The notes under the pieces: generated by a model
The model's input: only the letters and a program-made list of their open reading frames with translations
The model's database searches: none
What the model was told of the DNA's origin: nothing
Shown here: piece after piece, positions 19,875 through 33,220 of the stretch
How positions within the stretch are numbered: position 1 is the stretch's first letter
How the letters are laid out: the number at the start of each line of letters is the position of its first letter
Assembly: GCA_045837725.1 (NCBI GenBank)
Contig: JBEWZL010000251.1
Location: 1 to 64,000 of the forward strand
DNA length: 64,000 nt
Direction of reading: 5' to 3'
From: Vermamoeba vermiformis
Taxonomy: Eukaryota; Tubulinea; Echinamoebida
Position numbers and translations under genes: made by a program

Positions 19875-21029
19875 CTCACGGAACAGATCCCTAACCACGG
19901 GGACGCCTCCTTGTTGACCAAGTTTGACCAGACCCCCGTCCGCGCCGCGGGGACGCCCCTGTAAAAAAAGTTAAAAAGTTAAACCCTAAAGTGGAAGTTA
20001 GCCCTACATAGTATACTAGTGGCTCCTGGACATTACTTCAATTTCAGCAAGATTTTAGCCAATTTTGCAGTTGTCCCACAGGAAAAGGCTTATAACCCTT
20101 AAAAGGACTAAGCCTAAGTATATATATAATCTTGTAGCAGAAATTGACCTCAACTATGATAGTGCTCCTTGGCATCACAATTTAGATTTACACTATGATA
20201 TGTTTAATTGTATTGCCAATATCACCAACATCACCACTATGCATTGCCCAATAACACCAGATATCAATTCACATTATTTAGGTCAAAACTGAAGAACAGA
20301 TGGCATGTTGACCCACCTCTTATAAATCACCCAGCTCCCACAATACCCATTGAATTTATGCTACCATACAAATATGCAATGGAGGAAGTGTGATAAAGAA
20401 GATTTAGCCTCACTTGACCTAATAAAAAAAAATCTATGAATCCTCAGGGTATGGCATAATTAGAAGAGATTGGATTATTTTCTGCCATTGACATGTTATT
20501 TGAACACTTTCAGAGAACAGATTGTCCAGATTGAAATATTACTTTTGCTATTACAGAAAATTTCATTAATATTTGTTCAATATTTCCAGGAGTTAAATTA
20601 AAATTTCCAAATCCTTACTAGGTTGACTAATCTTGCCCTACAAGTCCATGGCTGGATTTTGTAACACAGGTTTTTGGATACTTCTTCAGCCAAATCTTGA
20701 CAGTGTGCACACATATTGTGAAGTCACTTTTTGATTGCTTGAGTGCTACACTAATTATACTGTAATGCACCATAAGATACTGACAGCAGTTATTGGCAGG
20801 CTTACCCACCAATAAAATTGAAATGGAGCACAAGATGTCAATATAAAACACCGAAAACAGAAAGTACTAATTTTGGAATACCCACAATGCTCATGACAAG
20901 CAGCACTAGCTCCTAAGTTCACCAAGAAAGGATGGGTTAGGGTAAAACAAAGGTGATTTTGGCTTCAGTTATCCCAGCAAAAGTGCATTGCTTGGACTTT
21001 GGGGGACTAGTCAAGCAACAACAATAAAT
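19875..21029. other. Gene-poor AT-rich stretch of odd composition
   Basis: From about 20000 the sequence is AT-rich with long pieces that read like decayed or foreign DNA: few intron signals and several short open frames (for example 20065-20292 plus and 20627-20851 minus), none with a recognised domain. I found no terminal repeats. It may be an old insertion. It ends at the stop of the ABCG gene at 21030. Confidence 0.4.
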
Positions 21030-24000
21030 TTATTGACGCTTGCTTTTATGCAAAACAGACATAAAAAACACAGTTGCTACTCTGAAGAACATGGCAATTG
21101 CCAAGATAAACAAGTGGCATTTGACTACCTGGTCCCATGAGAGGATGTACTCCAGCTTTTCCACACCAGCTTCTACTTTGTAAATGTCCTTCCACTGCCA
21201 AATCTCTAGCAAGTATAGCAACTCATTGGACCAACGCAAGAAGGACAAGTTGGGCATGAACTTCATTGGTTGAGCCATGGTTGAAAACTCTTTCAAACTT
21301 GGTCGCAGTCCAGAAAAGATCATGCAAATAAGGATAGCTACAACTGCTCCAACTTGTGCAATGTTTGGCCGCACTATTACGGACACAAAGTAGCCAATGG
21401 CAATAGCACAGTACCAAGTGAGCAAGTAGCCCCAGTACATCGAACCAAAACCAGCTCGCGGTGCAGTGAGCGTAAAGAAGACGCCACAGAACAGTAACGG
21501 AAGTCCGAATATAGTAGGGAGTTGCGCAAGATCTAGTACACGGGTCAGTAAGAGGAGAACAATTCATAACGGAATTACCTTTGCCAAGATAATAAGCCAA
21601 AGTAGAAGAGCCAGAGGCGTTTTCTCTCCAGAACGTAACTTTTTCAGGACCAAATACTCGCAAAGCACTAGCAATAAGATTTGTAAACCTTTCAAAGAAC
21701 TGTAACGCGCTAACTCTTACCTAGTGGCAGCGGTCAACGCCAGCACCAAACAGGACAGACCAGCAATTTGGGCTTGAAGATGTTAATAGCTGCTCAGTGA
21801 GTGCAAACAATGAACACTTACGATATGGATCATCGACAGGCAAAGTGCACGTATCTTTCAAGAACTCAATTTGAATGTCTTTGCAAGCTGTCTCGGGCAA
21901 AGGACCTTTGTACGTCTTGTCCATGAACACGACACCCAGCACTGAAGCTGAGAAGATTGTCAAGAAGATGTCTACGAGCACCGACTTGATGTCGCGCATT
22001 TGTTGGACAAGAGAACGCTTGAAGAACAGCCAAAATTGGAACCAAAAGCCGGATGATTCTCGACGACATTGCACAACATCGTAGCTATAACGGAGGAATG
22101 TTAGAATGTTTACGCTGATTTAAACTATCGTACCTGATCGAAGGCAACAGGGGGGCGGACTCATAATCTTGGTGATTAATTGATTGATCTTGCTCGATCA
22201 CAGAACTAATTTCACTGATCTCAGAACCAGCGGTGTACTCTGAAATGTCTTCTGAAACGACAAGATTGAGACCGTGTGCCCTGTCTTCAGCAACTGCAAC
22301 AAGAAGTTAGTAATGCCTACCTGTCATTTGTGCGACTAGCGTACCTTGCATCTCGCGTCTTTGTTGACCGCCGTTGAGTTTATCTTCCTCCCAGAATCGG
22401 AATAAGTCTTCGGGCTTGAATGACGGATCGCCTTCACGCTGCACGAGACCTGAAATGACGTCCATAAAGAAGTCGGCAGGGTTGGTATGTTGCGGGCATT
22501 TGAAGCCCAAGTTCTCGAAGTAGGGCAATGCTTCTTCGCTGGGACCCAAGTAGACTGTGCGACCTCCTTTGCCGAGCAACAGCACGTCGTGGAACATGCG
22601 GAATATCTCGTAGCGAGGTTGATGAATAACTGCAACGACAGTCAAACCTTTTTCAGCCACTTTACGGAGGGAGTCGCACACTTCTTGCGAGGTGCTGCTG
22701 TCCAAACCGCTCGTAGGCTCGTCCAAAAATAGCACCGTTGGATCAGAAACGAGTTCCATGCCAATGTTGACACGTTTTCTTTGTCCACCGGAAATACCGC
22801 GGTCTGTTTCGTCACCAATAATAGAGTGACGTTGTTCATCGAGTCCGAGCAAACTAATGACGCCGTTAACAATTGCGCGTCGTTCTTTGCTGCTCATCTT
22901 TTTGGGAAGTCTTAAATCGGCGCAGCACGTCAAAATTTCTAACATAGAGGTTCTATTAGCAAGCGTAATACCAAACAAATAGGATGCACGTACCTTTCAC
23001 AGTGAGAGTGCGGAGCATGATATCTTCTTGAGGAACAAATCCGAGCAATTTTCTGAAGTTTTGAATCTTGCTCTCTTGGCCATTGATCAAAATCTTGCCA
23101 GTCTGAGAACCGTAGTAAGCCTTGCCTGCCAATGTAGTCAAGAATGTCGTCTTGCCAGCGCCTGATGGGCCCATAACAGCAGTAACTCGTCCGTGCTTGA
23201 TTTCTCCCGTAACACCAGCGAGGACTTTGACTTTCTCCGAGCCCTTCGAAATCTCGAGACCCAGATCCTCGAATGCAAAGTCAATGAAGAAATCCTTTTT
23301 GCGAGACAAGAACGACTTCAGCGCTGATGACGCAAAAGTGAGCTTCGCACCGTAATAATCACTTTAAAACTTACAACGTCGAGCACGCTTTGACAGCTTG
23401 GGCTTGGGCACGTCAACGGGAGTAGAGATAATGGTGAAATCCATCTCCGAAATTTTCTCGGGTCGCGCCACAAAGGAAACGAGTTCATCCATGCGTAACC
23501 GCTCTCTGACACGGCGCATTCGATCTTGCATGTAGTGATACAACTTCCACGCACCAAGGCAGAACAAGAACACGGCACCACCGTAGACTAGGATGCCAAA
23601 GTTCATCTTCAAATTCTCTGTTCCTTCGGGACACACGCTAAATATCGGGCAAGCTGTGAAGCTGTTAGAACACGCTATTGAACTAACGGATGTCTTACGT
23701 CGCGGCAAAATGCTGCCAAGCTTGCAATAATGATTTTCGGGGCAAATAACTTTTTCATTAGGTGTTGGGCAGTAGTAACCAGCGGGACACGGATCTGCTT
23801 CAAAAGTTCCGTTGGGACAGTATTGGGCTGCAAGTTGATTAGTTATGTGCGATTGATACCACTACGATTAAGCTTACTTTGATAGCAAGAGGTCATGTTG
23901 GTTGGACCCTCGCAGTAAAATCCAGCAGGGCACGGCTGATCCCACCAACTGCCTTCAGGACAGTACGAGCAGCTAGTGTAATTCTTCGTGTCACACGAGC

Positions 24001-26777
24001 AAGCCTTCGGGAACATGACGTCAGGGTCAGCGCAGTAGGCACCCGCAGGACACTCGCGCGATTCACCACTGTATCGACCGAGATTGCAATACTCGCCAAG
24101 GGTGCAGTTCATGAATGTGTCTCGTCGCAAGTTGGGCTTCTCTTCAATGTAGTAGCCAGGAGGTGATGGGAATGGCGGCAAGTACGTAGTCACACAGACC
24201 ATGCCGTCAGGACACACTTTCGGAGCGTCAAGGCCAGGGTCAGAACACGAGATGTTGAGATTCGTGGAGATCGGACATTTGATAGGCTTGGTAGCATTCG
24301 TGCCCGGACAGTAATAACCGATAGGACATTCGTGTTGACCTGCGTCATCACAGAAGTAGCCCGGTTTACAAGGTTTCTGAAATTGGGATTAATGATATGC
24401 TCGCGTACACTTGTAGTCTAGGTACTTACGACTTGAAATGAGTTGTAGATGCGAGTTCCTGGTGGCGTTGACAATTGTTTGGCAGCGAAGAACGATGGAC
24501 AATAAACTCTAGCAGATATTGTGAGCTATTTTGTTCGCACAACTCGGTGAAATTAACTTACTGCGAGGGACACATGCCAACGTATTCCACGAAGTCGATC
24601 AGCGAGGGCAGTCTGTAATCAGTGGTGTTGCAACGGTGCTCTAGATCATCAAACTCATCAGGCGAGGCGTTTCTCCAATCATCGCGTTGTTTCTGAGTGC
24701 TGTTCTTCAACGTCGTACACGTGTCGTAGAATCTCTCCATGGACAGCAATTCCCAATACGCACGACGAATAGACACAAACAAGTGCAAACCATTGTACGA
24801 GAGACCTACATTTTTGATTGGCGCCAAAAACGTGTGATTGCTCATGAAGTCGAAGTAGTACTCGCCATATTTAGTAGTCGGCGTAAGTGCCCAGACGTGT
24901 ATCTTGTCCTCGTTCACGAAGAAAATCGCTGCGTGTACTGGCGTGGAGGATTGCAAACAGTAATATGACTTGTAATTGCTCGAATAAGCTCCAATAGATC
25001 GCACGATCATATTTTGTGGCTGTAATTTGGTTAGTACGATCACTCAACAAGGTTCATCGAACTTACGATACCCAGGGAGCTATTCAAAGCTGTTGACATG
25101 ATGAGGTTGGGGTAACATCCGTAACCGATTGCCCAATAATAATAAAAACTACTGCAAGTCGTTGCATTCGTGAGGGTGATCGGATTGAGAACCTGGCGTA
25201 GAGTGTAGTTTGCTTGGCCAAATCCGTAGAGTAACATGTTGGTCAACGCCGGGGTGTTGTTGTATGCAATGTGCTCGTGCACGATTAACCACAAGCACTT
25301 CAAATTGACCGTTAGTAACTTAAATAAAGCGGACAACTCGTTCATTACCTCCACAGTGAAAAGCTGTCGACCTCCAACGTTGTAGCGTGATGAACCTTCA
25401 GAGTACACAGCGGCGTGTTTGATAGTGTGATTGGATTTGTAGAAGAACGACGGGCCACTTTCCTCGAATGGGATATAAACATCTATCGGGGTTAATGACT
25501 GCCAATTGCTTTCACGCATATTCTATGCGAGCTTACCTTGCGTCGAATTGCTCATAAAGTCTAACACGTGGATAATCTTCTCGCTGCTGAGCATGATAAC
25601 TGTGCGTATAGGATAGACATAACGTCCTCCAATATAAACATAGTTGATCCACTTTTGCCGCGTCGTTGCTACAAAAAGCTTCTCAGGAGACGAGCCAACG
25701 CTATGGCATTACAGATTTAGACTGCTTTCAAGAATACGGCAATGACGCTTACCTCCAAGTCATGTAGTTGTAATTTGAGAAGGGCGCGATGCGTGAGAAT
25801 TTGAGCTGGTACTCGCCTGAGGTCTGATTTTGTAATGTAACGATCAACACCGATGCATTTGCGGCCTCAACGTCGACAAAGAACTGCGCATCTGTTATTG
25901 TTTGCCCCTCATAGTACAAAGTGTTGTTGTCCGTCAACATCCAGTGCGATCCGTAGAGTGTGACTTGGTAGATCAACAAGGTGGATAGTCCAGTCTTCGA
26001 GCCAACAACGAAATAAGCTGTGTTATTATGCACCACTGACTCAATGAGGTCCATAGTGGCCCAATCGACTCCTGGGTGGATCACTTCTAACTGGCACGAA
26101 TCACAAATTAGAAACAAAATAAAATTTTAGTCCACAAATTTAGGACTTACAGTCTCGTCGGAGGAATCAAACAAAATAATGTCCTTCTTGGTAGTTGTAT
26201 AAATAAGTATTTTGTGCGTGTCATTGACCAAATCAAATTCGAGAAAGCCAAAGCTGTCGACCAACTAAAAGTGATGGATGTCAATTCGCAAAACGTTACG
26301 AATAAGATTTCTAGGCAAAAAATAATAGAATTTTGGTAGCATAGTGTATAATATCGCATTATTTTAGCGGCAGGATCGGTTGTACTTACGCCGCAGTTTC
26401 TAAATAATCCTTCCGAATCCGGACAAATATAGTCGCGGTAATTAATTTTATAATCAAATACTCCATACGCAGGATAAGGGTACGAGGTTTGATAGCCACA
26501 CCTACAATAAAATTGAGTTGACTCTTCAGATCGAGATCGTTGAATCAATTTAACAGCGAAATTACATTTAACATCTATAACTCTGAATTTAGCATAATAA
26601 TTTGTTATTGGTATTAATTTTGACATCACCTGCGTTTAATCTGGATTCCGTTAAATTAAATACTTACCAAGAAGGCACGGGAAGCGGGGGTTGGGAACCC
26701 TCGATACACAGCGCTGGTTTTTGCGCCAAGCTAATGTTCAGCAGTGCGAGAACAATAATAACAAGCGCCTGCCTCAT
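21030..26777 (-). CDS. ABCG-type transporter with large cysteine-rich ectodomain
   Basis: The start is ATG at 26775-26777, opening with a signal peptide (MRQALVIIVLALLNISLAQ); the stop is at 21030-21032. There are about 18 exons. Order: signal peptide; an extracellular region of about 700 residues (24.5-26.7 kb) of unknown fold; a cysteine-rich stretch of repeats like CPAGFYC and CPEGSWW (23.8-24.4 kb); a membrane segment (about 23,560-23,620); the ATP-binding domain with Walker A GPSGAGKTTFL, signature ISGGQRKRV and Walker B VLFLDEPTSGLD (22.3-23.3 kb); then an ABC2-type membrane domain to the end. This reverse order (ATPase before membrane domain) and the Cys-rich front resemble the ABCG24/28-like half-transporters of plants and protists, which export lipids or other hydrophobic compounds as dimers. 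Substrate unknown. Confidence 0.85.
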
Positions 26778-26988
26778 CGGATCAAATCCACTTCTCCGTT
26801 GACTCGTCCAGTGAAGCGTTGCTTGCGTTGATTTTATATAAATACCCTAGTAGTGGTATTGTGCGTTCTACGTGGAACTCAACTAATGACAGGCATTAAC
26901 GCCAAATTTTGCGAACGAAGAAATATCTACCGAAATTTGCGAAACACGGAAGAACATCAGTTGCTGCTACGATTCATTTTCGACTTTA

Positions 26989-29900
26989 TTATTTTCCTCC
27001 TTTGCCAAAATAGTAATAGTCTGAAATAAAATTGTTCACATTTTGTGTAAACGTTGGCAAATCCATCTCTTTCGAAAATGAGACGAGCAGCCTTTGTTTC
27101 TGTTCTGGTGCTAGTGTCGCGTCGCTTTGCAAGACATTAGGCAACACCTATAAGCGGTTGTGTTAGCTTTGGAATGACAAGCACGGTGCATTACTGACCT
27201 CATTGAAAAATACAGCTGGATTTGGTTCCACCAACTGGTACAACAGACCAGTCAGGTGTTCACGGAGCAAATCGTGTGATTTTGACACTAAAATAGACAA
27301 TATTTGTGCTGAAATTGGTGCTGTCATTGATTCTCTGGTATCAGAAAGCAGATCAGTAAAATAATAAGTCGAAATGAGGAAGCGCAACTTACCTGAACTT
27401 AGGACTACTAAACAACTTCCTTTTTTGGTTCAACTCGTCGAGCATTTTGATAACTCGACGCACTTCTTCAATGTCTTGCAGCGTGAAGCTCGTAGCGAAT
27501 GCTTGCATGATGGCTGGCAATGCGCCGTCAATCTTGTTCCACTGATTTAGCACGATATCGTGCAACAGCTGAAAGTAATTGCTGCGAACCTCGACGGCAA
27601 TGCACGTTGGCTACATGAACGATTAGATTGGAAAACCCTCCCATCCGGTTGGTCACTTACTGCTAACACAATGGGGCCAATACGAGTAATAGCGAGGCCT
27701 AAAATATCATTTATCGGCGCTGAAGGCTTTTGAACTACTAGGGACAGAATTTGTTCAAATCTAAACAACGCCGTTAGCCGCTGCAGAATGGAAACAGGTA
27801 CGTACTTGCACGCGACAATAATTCCGTTGAGATCTTTGGATGCACAAATGGCTGGCAGTTGATTAAAGAGTGTTTGTGAGAACATCCTAAGTTAATTAGT
27901 AAGTTGTCGTATAATAATCTTACGAACTTACATAATAGTTTGCTGTACAAAGTTGGCGTCGATGATCGAGCCCATCGAATCGAATACATTTACAAATAAG
28001 TTCAAGACCAGCTCTAGAACTGGGTAGTTTGATAAATAGATAGAAAAAAGCGAGGCAGTTAAACTAGTAAGAAAAAAAGTCAGATATTCAGTGGCGCAAT
28101 AAAGGGCACGTACTGTAAAAATTCAACCGTAGACGATTGCAATATTGATTTAGACTCCGTTCCTATGTTGCTTGACTCGCCTTTGAACTCTGAAAATATC
28201 GCTGTAACAATCCTCAACGTGCGAGTTATTAAGGCGATAGCTGAAAACTGTTAGGACACGCATAAAGTACTAAATTAAGCCACTTACAGTTCGGATGATT
28301 GGCGCCCTGTTCTGCGAATCCAGGGGATTTACACAACTGAGTGAAGGGAGCCAGTACTTGATCTAAAAGAGCTTTGAACTGTTGTCCACGTAACGGCCAG
28401 TTCTTTGCAACAGTTAGCCATCGCTGTCAGACCATCAGTGTGAGGACTTACTTGGGCGTCTTTAGCGACATTCGGGAAGGGAAGCAAAATCACGAGCGAC
28501 AATGCAACATAGAGCTGCTCTTGTACCTCGATGCCCAGTGCGCTGGTGAGCTGATACGCGTTCTGTAGTAAGTGTTCTATCTTCGGGAATGACGCGATGT
28601 TGCCAGGACGAACAGTGCTGGCAATGGACTTAAATAAGATCGCTGCAGCCAACGAAATGTCAGAAGGGACCTATACGACACGTTAGCTCTATGAAATATT
28701 GATTCAAGTCCAACTTACAGCAGCATCCTGCACGGCAATGATGAAGTCCAATAATCCCGATACAATACTGTTCATCGTGGCCACTCCTCCTGGGAAGTTG
28801 CTTTCACGGAGCAAAGCGGATAAAGCAGCTAGCCAAGGTGTAAAGGCTCTGAATGTACCAAACATTTCGGCAACCCTGTGCGCACAAATTAGATCTAATC
28901 AATCCAACTTATTAATGTACTTACAGCCGAATGCCATTAACACCAAATCTGAATATCTGTTGCTGTTGTGTGTAAGCCAACGTCTCCATTAATAACTTCA
29001 CAATAGATTCGCCCGTTTGATATTTTGTCTGCTTTTTAGTTAGAAACGCCCGATGACCGGCGAAAAAACTTACGCGTATCGCGTCAGCGAAATGATTGCC
29101 GATGACACTCAAAGTCCGTAAGGCAGTCGCACCGTCCTTCAGAATTATCTTCGCTATTAAACAGTTAGTTCCGACTCGAACACCACAACGTAAATTGTAC
29201 CATCGGCGTCATTGACCTGGTGCACGGTCTTGATTTTTGAGATAAACTCGACAAGCATCGAGACCAACTGCGTAAGCACTTCATCGGGATAAAGATCCGC
29301 GATTTGTCCAATCAACTTGACGCAGTTTCCAATGTGCTCGTCAACTTCACTTTCAAAGCTGTCACTCTCTTCTTCGGCCAGCATGTTCAGCTGTGTGGCA
29401 TTGTGTCGGAATGTCGATTTCTTGAGCAGCTCTAAGCAGACCATAATAAATCCACCCGTGTATTTAGCCTTGGTTGAAACATTAGACTCCTCTTGTGCCT
29501 TCAAGTAATCGATGAACACGCTCCAAATATCGAGACAGTCCAAAAATCCTTCAAGGTTTGGTTGCATCAAGGTGTATTTGAACAATAACGCCAAAAAATC
29601 CTGCACGGCGAAGCTGGGATTGTTTTCGACTCGCTTCAAATGATTGCTCACGAATAGTGATGTGAACAAAGTGAATTTTTGTACGAAGCTACGATAAACA
29701 ACGATTAGCAACAGACATAGCAAATGCTACGATAACTTACTCGCTATTCAAATTTGCCAAATCGACGGCCGTGACTTTCTGCAGCAAGATGAATACTTGA
29801 GTAAATATCTGCAATAAAAATTGTTCGAATTGTTTTGGCACGTAGTTCTTGCTCATAACCTCGTTGACACAATCAAATGCCAACAAGCTCGTTGCATCGT

Positions 29901-31045
29901 TCAGCTGAATGTACTTGAAAATTGTCTCCAGTTGTGCTGGCTGAAGAATCTCGTTCAACGGGATCCACGAGAAAAGATGTAACAGAGTTTCTATCGAATA
30001 TTAGAACGCCGAATACCACTTGTTTTGACTTACCGAAGCAATCTCGCACAAGATACAAAGCAGCTTGATTTTTGTCGAAATTACTTCGCCCATCAGATCC
30101 GCTCACCGCGACATTCTGTGTGTATAATGCATCCAATACCTCGACAATACGCGCTATTAAGGCCATTAGGGATTAAATATTAACATCTTGCAAAACGCTG
30201 TCACTTACATAACAAATAGGGCACTTGTTGAGCTAGGGCAGCTTTGATTTCATTCTTCCTCTGCGATGGAATGTCACGTGCGACGGTAAATTCTTCAGAA
30301 GTTAATTTGATCAGCATAACACCCAAGTGAACTGAAGCTGGATTCTGTGGGATGAAATTTCAGTCGGTAGGAAATTAGGACACGAAAAAATCTTCGTACG
30401 TACGCTTAAAAACTGGCCTATATCATTAAAATAATTCGAATATTGTGCAGGGAAATCATTCTTAGCAATATTCACGAGGACTGCACATATCTTGGTCAAA
30501 ACAAAGGGTTGCGCATTCTAGACAGTCGTGAGCATTTTTAATAAGCAAATTATTATTATAAATATGTTACCTTGGATGCAATGTTTGATAAATAATCTAG
30601 AATAAATTTTCTAACGGTGAGGTGGTCGTTAGATCTGACCAACAAGTTCCAATTGGATCTCAAAGTTTCCTCGAGCACAGAGCAAGCAAAAAATAGTGTA
30701 TATGGGTTATTTGATTGGTTTAGCATCATTAGAGCCTGTTTCCACGCCTCAGGAGAGTTTTTCAGTCCGTCCAACATGCCCTCTTTAAAAAAAAGTAAAT
30801 TAAAAATAATGTAAATAAATACGGCTCGTTAAATTACTAGAAATAGTTATATAATAAATAAATAAAACAATATAACTACTCAAAAATAATTTATTGAATT
30901 TTGTTGGGCAGAATTAAATATTCAATTTGGATGAGCACTAATAATGACCGAACTTACCTATTTGCTTCTTGCGCTGGTTATTCGTTGTAACAAAAAACTC
31001 AGTAAGAAGAGCTTCCAGCTCAGCAAAGCCCGCGACTTGCGACAT
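26989..31045 (-). CDS. XPO6: Exportin-6
   Basis: The start is ATG at 31043-31045 (MSQVAGFAELEALLTEFF) and the stop is at 26989-26991, about 20 short exons. The N-terminal importin-beta-like region reads KNSPEAWKQALMMLNQSNNPYTLFFACSVLEETL, in part. Blocks typical of exportin-6 follow: LLHLFSWIPLNEIL, VNEVMSKNYVPKQFEQFLLQ, LLQKVTAV and LLFKYTLMQPNLEGFLDCL. Exportin-6 is a HEAT-repeat karyopherin that carries actin and profilin-actin out of the nucleus with Ran-GTP. The length (about 1,100 residues) suits the family. Its presence fits animals and amoebozoans and argues against plants or typical fungi. The neighbour NGDN lies on the same strand, 256 bp upstream of the start. Confidence 0.85.
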
Positions 31046-31301
31046 CTACCTTATTAACAGATCTGCACCAAAGATGAATTGTAGTGCCGTTGATGATAAG
31101 TCAATAAATAATGTGGTTGAACGTCAACAGGATTTAAAATACATTCCTGCAGAAAAGTTTAAACTTTTTTTTTGTTGTGATCGGCGCCAACAAAAAATGC
31201 TCGGTAGAAATCTCCATTTGCAATTCACTTCCAACAGTATAAATACCATGCATCATTTCATTAATGACTCGCGTCAGTCCAAAAATTTAACTCGTCGATT
31301 T

Positions 31302-32883
31302 TTATTTATTCAACTTTCGTCGCTTATTATTATTCTTGTTGTTCTTGCCTTCGTTGCCAACGCTTTTCAAAACATCGTCAAAAGATCTTTTCTTTGGGTT
31401 ATTCAACGCAGCTTCATTCTCCACTGATTTATCGACACGTGTCATGTCGCTCCACTTTTCAAGCTCGTGCAACTCGTTGGGCAATGTTCCCATAACCTTG
31501 CGCTGTTGCTTTAGGTTCTTTCTTTCCGCCTTAGTCAATTGCAGACGCATCATGTGATCTTCTTCGAATTTTTCTCGCTCTTGTAAAGCGTTCAAAAAGT
31601 TCTTTTTCGAGGCAGTTGCTACGCAATTTTAAAAGTTAGTTATTAGCCCTATTAAACGTCAATGCCGGTTACGTACTAGCAGCAACACCAGTGGTTGTTT
31701 CGGTCTCGGGTTCCTGACCAAATGTCTCGCGAATGTACGCGGCCATAGCGCTCTTTTTGATCTTCGAATCATTCTTCTCAAGTGCTCGCTGACGTTGTCT
31801 CTTTTCTAATCGTAAATTAGACACTGGTCCAATGCTCAACTAAGTCATATAATTGTTACGTACCTCGCTCATCCTCGTATCTCATCGCGGCAATCTTGGG
31901 TGCAACGTACTTCTTGTCTTTTTCTACCACAATTATTAATTTACTGAACACAGCATAATAATGACAGCAATGCTTACCATCTCCATTTTCATCGCCTTCT
32001 TCCTCGTCTTCAGCCAAATCGTCGATTTGTGGTCTGTATTTGAGTTTGGCATCCACTTTCAAAATTGTCAGAACTTGTCGGAAATGGTAAACACAACGTA
32101 CCTGCAACGTTAACGTCGCCAAGAGTGGCCATTTTAAGCAATTTGTTGATTTGATAGCTAAGTTTCTGGTCCAAAGGTCGCATTTTTTCTATTAACGTGC
32201 GAATGTTTACTAAATTGTCAATAACCTCGTGGCCTTCGAATTGTCTTCCATTAAGCTACGCAATTATTAGTATATTTTCTACAAGACCAGTTTCTCGTGG
32301 AAATTACCTTCAGCAGGGCGTAGTAACTGAGATGTGTGCAATATTGTAGTAATAAGTGATATTTAACTTCTAAATAACTCAATCCCTTTTCTGTTGGTGT
32401 TTCTCCGTTTTTTACTCTATTAAATTTGTAAGAACGACGCTGGGCTGGAGTTTACTGATCAGACTAGATCGCGATCTCGTAAACGAAATTAATAAAATGG
32501 ATGGAACATACTTTTGTATTAAATGCTGTACACGATCTCTAATTTCAGTGACGCTCTCGTTGATTTCTTTCAATAATTCAATAAATCTGGGCGAATCTTT
32601 CTCGATTAATTTCTCAACTGAGATTTGTTCTTTCTGAGGTGTACTTTGTTTCTAATAAATAATTTAATTAGTATTATAATTAATAAACATCAAAACGGAT
32701 TTCGGATCCAAGATTCGAATCTCGAATCAGCTTACTTTCTTGTGGCTGGGGCTGAATAATTGTGCATCTAAATATTAAAATTATTAGTGTCTGGTAATGA
32801 TAATTCTCTATTGAACGACCAGTTCACGATCAGAGTGATCGTCAATCATCCGTACCATTATCCTCGTGAATAAGCGCTGCCAT
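31302..32883 (-). CDS. NGDN: Neuroguidin/Lcp5-like Sas10-C1D protein
   Basis: The start is ATG at 32881-32883 (MAALIHEDN) and the stop is at 31302-31304, with about eight introns. The N-terminal half holds the helical Sas10/Utp3/C1D region (EIRDRVQHLIQKVKNGE, YHLLLQYCTHLSYYALLKLNG, LRPLDQKLSYQINKLL-like). The C-terminal half has KLKYRPQIDDL, YVAPKIAAMRYEDE and a basic end KRRKLNK. This pattern matches neuroguidin/yeast Lcp5, a component of the small-subunit processome that acts in 18S rRNA maturation in the nucleolus. The acidic run EDEEEGDENGD and basic tail are usual for the family. Confidence 0.8.
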
Positions 32884-33220
32884 TGTTGCCTGTAAGTTGT
32901 GTGCTTCGCTATGTACAATCCTTAATAACGCAGTAACAATAGTAATTTGTTCGGGAAGCAATACGATTTGCTAATTTTCCTCCCTTTATGCAACATGGGC
33001 TGAATCATTCGTTTATCATTAAGGACCAACGCCAATCAATAAGTAAAGCTTGCCTTTCACCTTCCGCCTCCGCTATTTCCCCGGGTTAAATGAAGCATCT
33101 GGGAAAATTGGTGTTTATTCGCCTTTTCGGGGCTAATTTTTTTGTTGTTTATTTCCACAACACGCCACAACAGCGCTTTTACTATTTATTATAACTATTT
33201 AATAATACATAGCAGTTATA

